DNA of 6,992 nucleotides from an uncultured Bacilli bacterium (GCA_934133015.1 CAKPAQ010000045.1:1-6992); one strand, 5' to 3'; counted from the stretch's first letter, positions 1 through 6,351 are shown. The notes: generated by a model from the letters alone, not told the origin. Made by a program: numbers and translations.

Positions 1-1
1 C

Positions 2-139
2 ATACTCAAATGTTATACCTTTATTATCTAAAAAATCTTTAAACGTATAAGTTCTGGTTAAAGCAACATCATCATTCTAAATCGTTACATCAGCAAAGAA
101 GTTTTTGTATAACTTTGTTGTTTCATCAAAAAGAATAAA
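2..139 (-). pseudogene. possible remnant of a broken reading frame
   Basis: No intact gene is visible in the first 150 bases. On the minus strand, one frame reads about 20 sense codons (FDETTKLYKNFFADVTI and neighbours), a TAG at 77-79, then 25 more codons (through TYTFKDFLDNKGITFEY) to the window edge. The amino acid mix on both sides of the stop looks protein-like, but no start codon or ribosome site precedes it, and it begins inside the terminator of the membrane protein gene. It could be a degraded gene interrupted by a nonsense mutation, or simply a chance open stretch. I do not recognise the family. The plus-strand frames close within about 50 bases of the window start. Confidence 0.2.
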
Positions 140-159
140 CTAAATACTAATTTATTCTT
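127..159 (-). terminator. Rho-independent terminator after the membrane protein gene
   Basis: A perfect 9-bp inverted repeat (AAGAATAAA at 131-139, TTTATTCTT at 151-159) encloses an 11-nt loop. In minus-strand RNA it is followed directly by a short U-run. The TAA stop (152-154) lies inside the first arm, so the terminator overlaps the last codons. The stem is all A-U except one G-C pair, so its strength is uncertain. It probably ends the PBP plus membrane protein transcript. Confidence 0.6.
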
Positions 160-886
160 GATTATCTTTAGGTATTTTTTTTCTCTTTTTCTTAGTAGTA
201 GTTTCAATACTTGTAGCTATTTCCTGTAACTTTTTAGGAATTACTTCTCCATTGAAATTAGGGAAAGCATTAAATAATCTTCTAATAAAGAAATTATAAT
301 TTTTCAATACTTCTTTTATTTGTTTGTCAATATCAGTTGTAGAATCTTTATTTAACTTAGAAAAACTAGACTTTAATTTTGAAACAATAACAAAAGATAA
401 AATATTATCAGCTAAATATATCACCATAATTATTATACTTATTACGATTAAAATATTATGAGGAATTTTATGTAATAAATCTACCGCAAATGGATTAATA
501 AAATAAACAAAGATCATACCTAATATTCCAAATAAAATAGAATTAACCAAGCATACTCTTCCTTCAATATTAAACCTCTTTTCTGAATAATCCCACCATC
601 TAGCTTTAAACATTTTTTCCATTAAATAACTAGTTACATATTCTAAAACAGAAGCACCTACTGCAGCTAACACAAATAAAGTGATAGGATCATTTTCATA
701 TTTGCTTAATAATAAATATATAGCAATCCCACCCCATCCGTATATTGGACAATATGGACCAATTAAAAAGCCTCTATCATATACAAGCTTTTTTTGATTA
801 TATGAGCAAAAAGCACATTCCATAATCCATCCTGCTACAGAATAGCAAAAAAATAGTATAAATAAAAAACATATATTGTAAATCAT
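152..886 (-). CDS. CmpB-like polytopic membrane protein (putative ABC-transporter type IV family)
   Basis: This 244-residue integral membrane protein has about five hydrophobic segments (roughly 3-22, 47-62, 67-88, 111-130 and 143-168) and a basic, lysine-rich cytoplasmic tail (about 170-244, with a KKKRKK run near 232-237). Conserved-looking blocks are GWIMEC (19-24), RGFLIGPYCPIYGWG (38-52), a KARWWDYS block (94-101) and FNIEGRVCLVNS (105-116). I recognise these as the family usually named 'putative ABC transporter permease' (Pfam ABC_trans_CmpB, PF06541). The name is historical: no ATPase or binding protein is encoded nearby, and no substrate can be assigned. The start is supported by GGTGAG a few bases upstream of the ATG. 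It begins 30 nt after the PBP stop with no terminator between, so co-transcription with the PBP gene is likely. The family call is fairly sure; the function is unknown. Confidence 0.8.
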   Translation of the reverse strand: MIYNICFLFILFFCYSVAGWIMECAFCSYNQKKLVYDRGFLIGPYCPIYGWGGIAIYLLLSKYENDPITLFVLAAVGASVLEYVTSYLMEKMFKARWWDYSEKRFNIEGRVCLVNSILFGILGMIFVYFINPFAVDLLHKIPHNILIVISIIIMVIYLADNILSFVIVSKLKSSFSKLNKDSTTDIDKQIKEVLKNYNFFIRRLFNAFPNFNGEVIPKKLQEIATSIETTTKKKRKKIPKDNQE

Positions 887-916
887 ATTCTCACCAAACT
901 TATCATAATAATATTG

Positions 917-3082
917 TTATACATCAGACCTAGATTCAAAAACTAAATCTATTATAGTTTCACTATTTACCTCATTACCAGATGCAATACTTTGACTAAC
1001 TAAATATCCAGTACCTTCTATATTATAATTTAATCCCAATAATTTCAAGTAAGTAAGTACATCTTTTTTACTCCAACCTGTCATATCTTCTAATACATAT
1101 TTTACACCATTAGTTTTTAAAAATACTTTATTACCAGAAGTAATTGTAATATTACTATTAGGATATTGATCTGTTATTCTATCACCGTCACCTATTACAA
1201 TCGGCTTAATTCCATTTTTTTCTAAATCTGACTTAACTTTGTCAATTGACTTGTTTATATAAGTAGTTAATTCATATTTTATTTCTTGTTCATTTACTAC
1301 TGTTTCATCATAAATATTATAATATTTACTAATATTTACTACTAATTCCTTTATAACACTTACTAATGCATTAGGAGTATTAGGATTAGGACGTTTTAAA
1401 TTAGCATAAATTATTATTTCTGGATCATCTTTAGGAAACATTCCAGCAAAACCTCTGATAACATCATTAGCGCCTTTTAAATAACCTGTACCATTAGTGC
1501 TTGATATTTGAGCTGTACCAGTTTTAGCTATCAAATTATAGCCTGGCATATTATAACTAGATCCTGTACCTGATAATACTACTTGTTCCATTAAATCTTT
1601 CATTTTATCAGTTGTTTGTTTTGAGGCTACTCTTTCTATTTCTGTTTTAGTATTTTGTTTGACAATATTTCCCTTTGAATCTACAATTTTGTCTACTATA
1701 TATGGTTGAAGTAAAATACCATCATTAGCAATTGAAGTTAAAGCTTTAGTATTTTGAATTGATGTTGTCATTACTCCCTGACCAAATCCAGCATTAAATA
1801 CTTCAGTTTCATATTTAAAATTAATTTTACCTGAGGTTTCTTTACTTAATTCTATACCTGTTTTACTACCAAATCCTAATTTTTTATAATAATCTCTTAA
1901 TATTTCTTTATTCATATACTTATCAATTAAATTAACGACACCAACATTACTTGATAAAGCAAAGCCCTTATCATATGATATATAACCCCAACCATTACGA
2001 TTCCAATCTCCTATTTCTGTACCATCTTTAGTTTTATAAATACCAGATTTAAATTCTTCATCGCCATTATATTTGCCTGTTTCCATCATTGCCATATAAG
2101 AAAATATTTTCATTGTCGAACCTGGTTCAACAGCTACTGAAATGTTTGGATCTAGATAACTAGTAATATTTCTTAAATTAGGATCAAATGAGGGATATGT
2201 ACTTATTCCTAAAATCTTTCCAGTTTTAGCTTGAGCAACCACTACATTTAATTGTTCAAAATTATATTTGTTAGCAGCATTTTCTAAGGCTTGTTCAATA
2301 AAAAATTGAACATTAGAATCTATTGTTAAATATATACTGTCACCATCTCTTGCTTCTTGAACAAACTCATCAGTATTAGCTATTCGGTATCCTCTTAAAT
2401 CTTTTTGATATTCTTTAAATCCATCAGTACCAGTTAGTTCATCATTAAATAAAGCTTCTACTCCTAATTCACCACTTATTTTTCCAGTAGAATCACTTTT
2501 AGCATAACCTAGGGTATAAGATAAAAAGTCACCCTTCGGATAATATCTTTTTTGGGATTCAATAAAATCAATACCATCTAGATTTAATTTTTCTATTTTT
2601 TCTTTAGTTAACTCAGTAAGACCTTTACCTTTACTACCAAATTCAGTTTGATATAATGGTTCTCCTTTAGAATTAGTACTATTTAAAAGAGAGAGAATTT
2701 TAGTTTCTGGTAAGTCTATGACAGTAGCTAATTTTTTAGCTGTTTCTTCTTTATCTTTAACGTAATTACCCTCACCACGTGACTCTTCTAAATAAGCAAT
2801 TAAGGTATATGAGTAAACATTTTGAGCAAGTATATCACCATTTACATCATATATTGTTCCACGTTTAGCAAGTATTGTATCGTGTTGAGTTGTACGAGAT
2901 GAAGCAAACTTACTTAGGTTTATACCATCTATTTCTTTTGATAAAGACAAAACACCAGCCCTATATATAAGCACTAAGAAAATAACTAAGCAACTAATTA
3001 AAACAATATTAGCTGTCTTTAGTTGTTGATTGACTGCTTTTTTATTTTTTTTACTTTTTTTCTTAGCTTTAGTCATGTTCAT
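917..3082 (-). CDS. class B penicillin-binding protein (peptidoglycan D,D-transpeptidase) with two PASTA domains
   Basis: This 721-residue membrane-anchored transpeptidase cross-links peptidoglycan at division or elongation sites. A lysine-rich cytoplasmic tail (4-22) precedes one transmembrane helix (about 24-43). A PBP dimerisation-type domain follows (about 68-235, with the RGTIYD motif at 74-79). The transpeptidase domain carries all three catalytic motifs: S322-T-M-K325 in EPGSTMK, S377-S-N379, and K520-T-G522 in AKTGTAQ. Two PASTA-type repeats form the C-terminus (about 604-657 and 660-716). Length and architecture match the FtsI/PBP2B/SpoVD/PBP2x group. There is no glycosyltransferase domain, so it would need a partner such as an SEDS protein. 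AGGAGA lies 3 nt before the ATG at 3082 and 9 nt before a second ATG at 3076, so either start is possible. It has its own promoter at about 3099-3134. Unlike typical division PBP genes, its neighbours here are not mra/fts genes. Division, elongation and sporulation roles cannot be separated from sequence alone. Confidence 0.95.
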   Translation of the reverse strand: MNMTKAKKKSKKNKKAVNQQLKTANIVLISCLVIFLVLIYRAGVLSLSKEIDGINLSKFASSRTTQHDTILAKRGTIYDVNGDILAQNVYSYTLIAYLEESRGEGNYVKDKEETAKKLATVIDLPETKILSLLNSTNSKGEPLYQTEFGSKGKGLTELTKEKIEKLNLDGIDFIESQKRYYPKGDFLSYTLGYAKSDSTGKISGELGVEALFNDELTGTDGFKEYQKDLRGYRIANTDEFVQEARDGDSIYLTIDSNVQFFIEQALENAANKYNFEQLNVVVAQAKTGKILGISTYPSFDPNLRNITSYLDPNISVAVEPGSTMKIFSYMAMMETGKYNGDEEFKSGIYKTKDGTEIGDWNRNGWGYISYDKGFALSSNVGVVNLIDKYMNKEILRDYYKKLGFGSKTGIELSKETSGKINFKYETEVFNAGFGQGVMTTSIQNTKALTSIANDGILLQPYIVDKIVDSKGNIVKQNTKTEIERVASKQTTDKMKDLMEQVVLSGTGSSYNMPGYNLIAKTGTAQISSTNGTGYLKGANDVIRGFAGMFPKDDPEIIIYANLKRPNPNTPNALVSVIKELVVNISKYYNIYDETVVNEQEIKYELTTYINKSIDKVKSDLEKNGIKPIVIGDGDRITDQYPNSNITITSGNKVFLKTNGVKYVLEDMTGWSKKDVLTYLKLLGLNYNIEGTGYLVSQSIASGNEVNSETIIDLVFESRSDV

Positions 3083-3092
3083 TAGTCTCCTA
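3083..3092 (-). promoter_or_regulatory. ribosome binding site of the PBP gene (ambiguous start)
   Basis: Minus-strand AGGAGA (3087-3092) is a good Shine-Dalgarno sequence. It leaves only CTA before the first ATG (3082) and nine bases before the second ATG (3076). Neither spacing is ideal, so initiation at one or both codons is possible. The products differ by two residues. Confidence 0.6.
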
Positions 3093-3098
3093 TTATTT

Positions 3099-3134
3099 CT
3101 AGTTAATTATATCAGTTATTTATTATATTTTCAA
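3099..3134 (-). promoter_or_regulatory. sigma-A-type promoter of the PBP gene
   Basis: On the minus strand TTGAAA (3129-3134, 5 of 6 consensus) is separated by exactly 17 bases from a perfect TATAAT (3106-3111). TGA just upstream of the hexamer gives an extended -10 (TGn). The predicted transcript start near 3099 leaves a leader of about 16 nt that contains the AGGAGA site. It would drive the PBP gene and the membrane protein downstream. Confidence 0.8.
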
Positions 3135-3149
3135 TTGTTTAAAAAAAGT

Positions 3150-3189
3150 TAATGTAAACAAAAAGGCCAAGTTTGAAAACTTGAACCTT
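3150..3189 (-). terminator. Rho-independent terminator after ackA
   Basis: Minus-strand RNA forms AAGG/CCTT outer pairs (3186-3189 with 3163-3166), a small internal loop, and an inner CAAGTT/AACTTG stem (3178-3183 with 3168-3173) closed by a four-base loop. A T-rich run (TTTTTGTTT) follows immediately. It begins 8 bases after the acetate kinase stop and lies upstream of the PBP promoter, separating the two transcription units. Confidence 0.75.
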
Positions 3190-3196
3190 AACTATC

Positions 3197-4375
3197 TTAT
3201 TTATTTATAATATCATAGGTATCTAACGCAATCATTAATTCTTCATTAGTTGGAATAACGTAAACTGGAATAGATGAATCAGGGGCTGATATTAGTCTAA
3301 ATTCTCCCTTAAAATCATTTTTTGCTTCATCTATTTTTACTCCTAATGAAGAAATCTTTTCAATTATTTCTTTTCTTGTTTGTTTTGAGTTTTCTCCAAG
3401 TCCAGCAGTTAATACAATTACGTCAGCTTGATTTAGTTCATTATTATACATGGCAATATAATTAGCTACTTTTTGAGTATACATATCTTGAGCTAATTTA
3501 CACATTTCATCACCATTTTTAATACCTGCTTCAACATCGCGTGAATCTGATTTACCACAAATTCCTTCTAAACCGCTTTTTTTATTTAAAGCAAGCATTA
3601 TTTCATCCATACTCATATTAGCTTCATCCATCATATATTCGATAATTGATGGATCTATATCACCTGGACGAGTTCCCATCATAATTCCGGTTAATGGACT
3701 AAATCCCATTGAAGTATCTATTACTTTTCCAGAATCAATTGCGCAAAGAGAAGCACCACTACCAATATGACAAGAAATTACTTTTAAATCGCTTCTATTT
3801 AAATATTTACTAATTTCACGATTAATAAATTTATGACTTGTTCCATGGAATCCATATCTTCTTACTCCATATTTTGTATACCATTCATAAGGAATCGGAT
3901 ATAAGAAATTAACTTTATCCATTGATTGATGAAAAGCTGTATCAAAAACCGCTACCATTGGTATATTAGGAAAAGCTTCTTTACTTGCTTCAATACATGA
4001 AAGCATAGCTGGCATATGTAATTTAGCTAGTTTTTTAAATTTATTACAAGTCGCAATTACTTCATCATCGATTAAGACACTACTTGCATATTTTTCACCA
4101 CCATGAGCTAATCTATGACCAATACCATCTATTTCTGATAATGATGACACAACATTTAAATCAATAATTTCTTTTTTTAATAGTTCTAGTGCTGTTAAAT
4201 GATCAGGAATAGCTGTATCTCTATGTAGTTTTTCACCATTTATTTTTACATTATAAAAACTTCCATCCATTCCTATTCTTTCAAAATATCCATTAATTAA
4301 TTCTTTTTCTTGTGGTAATTCAATTACTGAAAATTTCATAGATGAACTACCAGCATTAATTGTTAAAATTTTCAT
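3197..4375 (-). CDS. ackA: acetate kinase
   Basis: This 392-residue cytoplasmic enzyme (ASKHA fold) interconverts acetyl phosphate plus ADP with acetate plus ATP. In fermenters it is the ATP-yielding last step after phosphotransacetylase. The first family signature is MKILTINAGSSSMK with N7, S10, S12 and K14; the second is YGFHGTSH (174-181). Residues aligning with the known catalytic set are present: N7, R88 (GHRLAHGG), H120, D145 (VFDTAFH), H177, R236 (GTRPGDID) and E378 (PTNEE). Length is normal for the family. I start it at the ATG at 4375: AAGAGGTG lies 6 bases upstream, and the upstream GTG at 4384 is part of that ribosome site. It looks monocistronic, with a promoter at about 4390-4427 and a terminator at 3150-3189. 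The usual partner gene pta is not in the window. Confidence 0.97.
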   Translation of the reverse strand: MKILTINAGSSSMKFSVIELPQEKELINGYFERIGMDGSFYNVKINGEKLHRDTAIPDHLTALELLKKEIIDLNVVSSLSEIDGIGHRLAHGGEKYASSVLIDDEVIATCNKFKKLAKLHMPAMLSCIEASKEAFPNIPMVAVFDTAFHQSMDKVNFLYPIPYEWYTKYGVRRYGFHGTSHKFINREISKYLNRSDLKVISCHIGSGASLCAIDSGKVIDTSMGFSPLTGIMMGTRPGDIDPSIIEYMMDEANMSMDEIMLALNKKSGLEGICGKSDSRDVEAGIKNGDEMCKLAQDMYTQKVANYIAMYNNELNQADVIVLTAGLGENSKQTRKEIIEKISSLGVKIDEAKNDFKGEFRLISAPDSSIPVYVIPTNEELMIALDTYDIINK

Positions 4376-4381
4376 ATTTTT

Positions 4382-4389
4382 CACCTCTT
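4382..4389 (-). promoter_or_regulatory. ribosome binding site that decides the ackA start
   Basis: Minus-strand AAGAGGTG (4382-4389) matches the anti-Shine-Dalgarno end well and sits six bases before the ATG at 4375. An in-frame GTG at 4382-4384 would add three residues (MKN), but it is the 3' end of this ribosome site and has no site of its own. Confidence 0.85.
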
Positions 4390-4427
4390 ATTGTTTATTA
4401 TACCATGGTAATCTTAATATTTTACAA
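4390..4427 (-). promoter_or_regulatory. extended -10 promoter of ackA, with a 10-bp palindrome
   Basis: Minus-strand TATAAT (4397-4402) is a perfect -10 preceded by TGG, giving an extended -10. The -35 is weak: TTGTAA (4422-4427) is 4 of 6 consensus at a long 19-base spacing, as expected where the TGn element compensates. Predicted start is near 4390, about 15 nt before the ATG. A perfect palindrome, TACCATGGTA (4401-4410), overlaps the upstream edge of the -10; it might be an operator half or may be chance. Confidence 0.75.
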
Positions 4428-4440
4428 ATATTATTATAAT

Positions 4441-4470
4441 TTAAAAGAATCTACTATATATAGATTCTTT
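4441..4470 (-). terminator. probable terminator hairpin after the prepilin-like gene
   Basis: A perfect 10-bp inverted repeat (AAAGAATCTA at 4444-4453, TAGATTCTTT at 4461-4470) has a 7-base loop, 15 bases downstream of the stop of the 516-residue gene. In minus-strand RNA the stem ends in CUUUUAAAUU, so the U-run is short and the stem AT-rich. It is probably a terminator but may be leaky into ackA. Confidence 0.5.
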
Positions 4471-4484
4471 AAGATATTTTATAT

Positions 4485-6035
4485 TTAATCAAATACTATT
4501 GTAGCAGATTCTATTGTATTAGTATCTTTACCACAAGCGTAATATGTATGTGTTCCGGCAGGGAATGATCCAGGTTGATGAGCACCAAGTACACCTACTT
4601 CAAAGCTACTTGCTTGTCCACAACCATTATGAAATGTACCAACATTTTGTCTATTTGGATTTTCCCATATTTCTCCATATTCTTTTGTAATATAGCATGT
4701 TTTTTCACAAGCTGCAGTATGTTGATGGTAAACATATTTTATTTTTCCATTCTTAGCAGCAGCTAAACCGTCAGCATAACCACGATTATAATATGTTTGG
4801 TTGTCTTTTCCATTTCCAACGACAAGAACTCCATTAACCCATGCTGTTTTTCCTTCAGTTATATTATCAGCTATCGCAGTTGCTTGAGTCTGTTCTGATA
4901 ATGACCGAGCTGCTACTTTACCACTTCCATTATGGAATCCTTTAGGAATTGTGTAGCTTTCACTAGCACTAAGCACTTTACTTATGGCCCCATTATTTGC
5001 CATAGTTCCATTTACTAGACTTCCATTTACCCAAGCACTATATCCTGTTAATATTGTATCACTTGTAGCGTTTGCTCCAGTTGGACTACTACATGCTTTT
5101 ATTACTGATACTGGTTGAGTAGTTACATTTCCTAGTTTATCTTTTACTTGAATCTGACCTGTTGTTGCCAAATTGTATTCTTTACTTGCTACTGGTACCC
5201 AAGTTGTACCTCCATCATATGAATAGATTGATGCGTTCTTATCTACTCCTACTCCACTATCTTTTAGATTTATTATATCTACTTTCATAGTGTTGTTGAC
5301 TGTTATTCCATGTTCATTATTTGATAAGGCAAAGGTTGGCCCAGTTGTATCTGCTTTTACTACATGATGATTTACACTACTTATATTTCCATCTTGATCT
5401 ATCGCTCTTATGTAAATTGTTCCATTATAATTAGTATAACTTTGTTCATTACCTGTCATATCTACCCAATTTAATAAATCTTTAGTATATTGATATTTCT
5501 CTATTCCCGTTCCATATGGACTTGTACTTGTATATTTTCCATATACATATTTCATCCAACTTCCTTGATCATAATTTTCAGTCTTTTCACTATTAGTATA
5601 TAAGTTATACGCTACTTTAAAGTCACCACTAAATCCTATACACTTTAACAACTTAGATGGTCTTTGATTATTAGCTACTACTTTTTCTTTTTTATCTTTA
5701 CATGTTAAATACGGTTCATAATCATATCCTATTTTATCTCTTTTTCTCATGATTATGTTTCCAGTACATGTTATATCTGTTTCTTCTATTAATTCTTCTT
5801 TTATTAATGTTGAATATGGTATATTGAAACACTCATAACTTGTATTTACTAATTCTCCTTGATATGATGATGAATATACTTTTGATGCTTCTACTATTAT
5901 TTTTTCCATCTCTTTATATTTTTTACTACTACTATTATATGTTAGATTTCTAACGCTTGGGATAGCTACTAATATTACTATACCAATTATTATAATTACT
6001 ACTAACATTTCTATCAAGGTAAAAGCTTTCTTCAT
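4485..6035 (-). CDS. prepilin-like surface protein with Ig-like domains, shared 64-residue repeat and Cys/His-rich cap
   Basis: This 516-residue protein starts with a class III (type IV prepilin) signal. K2-K3-A4 precedes F5-T-L-I-E9, giving the expected Glu at mature position 5, then a hydrophobic helix to about residue 25. Cleavage would fall after Ala4 rather than the usual Gly. Residues 30-135 are pilin-like with four cysteines (69, 90, 112, 132). Residues about 138-228 and 232-313 look like two Ig-like domains (IYIRAIDQDGN; a DTTGP linker at 229-233). A repeat unit follows (328-391; AWVNG, GTMANNG, SYTIPKGFHNGSGKV), with a partial second unit (392-409). A linker (YNRGYADGLAAAKNG) leads to a cap (431-516) with H437-x-H439, C443-x3-C447, C472 and C501. 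AGGTGG 7 bases upstream supports the start. It is probably a cell-surface filament minor pilin or adhesin. Its function is not known, and no assembly genes are nearby. Confidence 0.8.
   Translation of the reverse strand: MKKAFTLIEMLVVIIIIGIVILVAIPSVRNLTYNSSSKKYKEMEKIIVEASKVYSSSYQGELVNTSYECFNIPYSTLIKEELIEETDITCTGNIIMRKRDKIGYDYEPYLTCKDKKEKVVANNQRPSKLLKCIGFSGDFKVAYNLYTNSEKTENYDQGSWMKYVYGKYTSTSPYGTGIEKYQYTKDLLNWVDMTGNEQSYTNYNGTIYIRAIDQDGNISSVNHHVVKADTTGPTFALSNNEHGITVNNTMKVDIINLKDSGVGVDKNASIYSYDGGTTWVPVASKEYNLATTGQIQVKDKLGNVTTQPVSVIKACSSPTGANATSDTILTGYSAWVNGSLVNGTMANNGAISKVLSASESYTIPKGFHNGSGKVAARSLSEQTQATAIADNITEGKTAWVNGVLVVGNGKDNQTYYNRGYADGLAAAKNGKIKYVYHQHTAACEKTCYITKEYGEIWENPNRQNVGTFHNGCGQASSFEVGVLGAHQPGSFPAGTHTYYACGKDTNTIESATIVFD
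4809..4862 (-). repeat. partial second repeat unit in the prepilin-like gene
   Basis: This stretch encodes ITEGKTAWVNGVLVVG, the first quarter of the same repeat unit that occupies 4863-5054. The unit breaks off before its GTMxNNG part and passes into a linker. The truncated unit of the neighbouring gene (6527-6577) stops at nearly the same point, so both proteins switch from repeat to cap at the same place. Confidence 0.7.
4863..5054 (-). repeat. full 64-residue repeat unit in the prepilin-like gene
   Basis: Residues 328-391 form one unit: (I)LTGxSAWVNG, GTMxNNGAI, ASESYTIPKGFHNGSGKV, then a Ser/Thr/Ala/Gln-rich tail ending ATAIADN. It is homologous to the units at 6767-6958 and 6578-6766. 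From memory, units of this AWVNG...GTMPNNG...YTIPxGY type recur in Bacillota surface proteins and in phage tail or fibre proteins. That similarity is recalled, not searched. Confidence 0.8.
4911..5088 (-). repeat. direct DNA repeat, copy 1
   Basis: This 178-bp stretch is repeated in the same orientation at 6815-6992, offset by 1904 bases and without any gap. By hand alignment there are 14 mismatches (about 92% identity), and 5012-5088 is identical to 6916-6992 over 77 bases, silent positions included. It encodes the junction SSPTGANATSD plus most of one repeat unit. The second copy runs into the window edge, so the true repeat may be longer. Confidence 0.9.
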
Positions 6036-6047
6036 CTTAACACCACC
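6036..6047 (-). promoter_or_regulatory. ribosome binding site of the prepilin-like gene
   Basis: Minus-strand AGGTGG (6043-6048 region) lies seven bases before the ATG at 6035. It supports the start that gives an intact prepilin signal. Confidence 0.7.
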
Positions 6048-6057
6048 TATTTTATTC

Positions 6058-6093
6058 TAGGCTAATTTTACCATTACTTATTTTTAAAGTCAA
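6058..6093 (-). promoter_or_regulatory. strong sigma-A-type promoter of the prepilin-like gene
   Basis: Minus-strand TTGACT (6088-6093, 5 of 6) is spaced exactly 17 bases from TAAAAT (6065-6070, 5 of 6), which is preceded by TGG (extended -10). The predicted start near 6058 leaves a leader of about 22 nt containing AGGTGG. The promoter starts 12 bases after the small Cse60-type gene ends, so the prepilin-like gene can be expressed independently of it. Confidence 0.8.
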
Positions 6094-6104
6094 ATTATAT
6101 AACT

Positions 6105-6278
6105 TTATTTTTTAGTGTATACAATCATAGCGGAAAAACAGTATATTTGTTCTTCACTATATATACTTGATGAAACTTGATATTTTATATCAATTACTTC
6201 TATATCATCATCTAAAAAATCATTGATGGCACTTTCTAAATCTTTTTCATCTTCTAAATCAAATATTTTAACTTTCAT
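6105..6278 (-). CDS. small acidic Cse60-family protein
   Basis: This 57-residue acidic protein begins MKVKIFDLEDEKDLESAI, continues through NDFLDDDIEVIDIKY, and ends EEQIYCFSAMIVYTKK. The pattern (MKVKIF start, an acidic helix, IEVIDIKYQVS, then IYCFSAMIxY) matches what I recall of the 'sporulation protein Cse60' family (PF10957), named after a sigma-E-controlled 60-residue protein of Bacillus subtilis. Length is right for that family. GGTGAT lies about 4 bases upstream of the ATG. Its molecular role is not established, and members also occur in non-sporulating Bacillota, so sporulation should not be inferred. It sits between two prepilin/surface-type genes, after the first one's terminator and before the second one's promoter. 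The family call is by memory of the motif, not by a search. Confidence 0.8.
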   Translation of the reverse strand: MKVKIFDLEDEKDLESAINDFLDDDIEVIDIKYQVSSSIYSEEQIYCFSAMIVYTKK

Positions 6279-6298
6279 CTTATCACCAATAATATTTT

Positions 6299-6326
6299 AA
6301 TTAATTTAGCTATAAAATAATGTCAA
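6299..6326 (-). promoter_or_regulatory. possible promoter of the Cse60-type gene
   Basis: A perfect -35 hexamer TTGACA lies on the minus strand at 6321-6326, overlapping the T-run of the upstream terminator. No convincing -10 follows at 16-18 bases: TTAATT or TAATTA are poor, and TAAAAT at 6294-6299 is 21 bases away and would start transcription at the ribosome site. The small gene may instead depend on read-through or on another sigma factor. Confidence 0.3.
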
Positions 6327-6351
6327 AAAAAGGAAAGATTGACTCTTTCCT
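6324..6351 (-). terminator. Rho-independent terminator overlapping the stop of the repeat protein gene
   Basis: An 8-bp perfect stem (AGGAAAGA at 6331-6338, TCTTTCCT at 6344-6351) with a five-base loop is followed in minus-strand RNA by seven U residues. The TAG stop of the upstream gene (6350-6352) overlaps the first arm. It is the most classical terminator in the window. Confidence 0.85.

Noticed and set aside
152..886. A complete ABC transporter
   Set aside because: Only the CmpB-like membrane protein is present. No Walker A or signature motif occurs in any neighbouring frame, so transport is not supported by context.
4382..4384. GTG as the acetate kinase start
   Set aside because: It is part of the Shine-Dalgarno sequence of the ATG at 4375 and has no site of its own.
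4575..4766. Plus-strand open frame of 63 codons
   Set aside because: It lies wholly antisense to the cap region of the prepilin-like gene, has no ribosome site, and its Cys/Phe/Ser-rich product looks like the reverse reading of the real gene.
6105..6278. Small gene as a toxin or antitoxin
   Set aside because: Its motif fits the Cse60 family, it has no partner of matching size beside it, and no toxin motif is visible.
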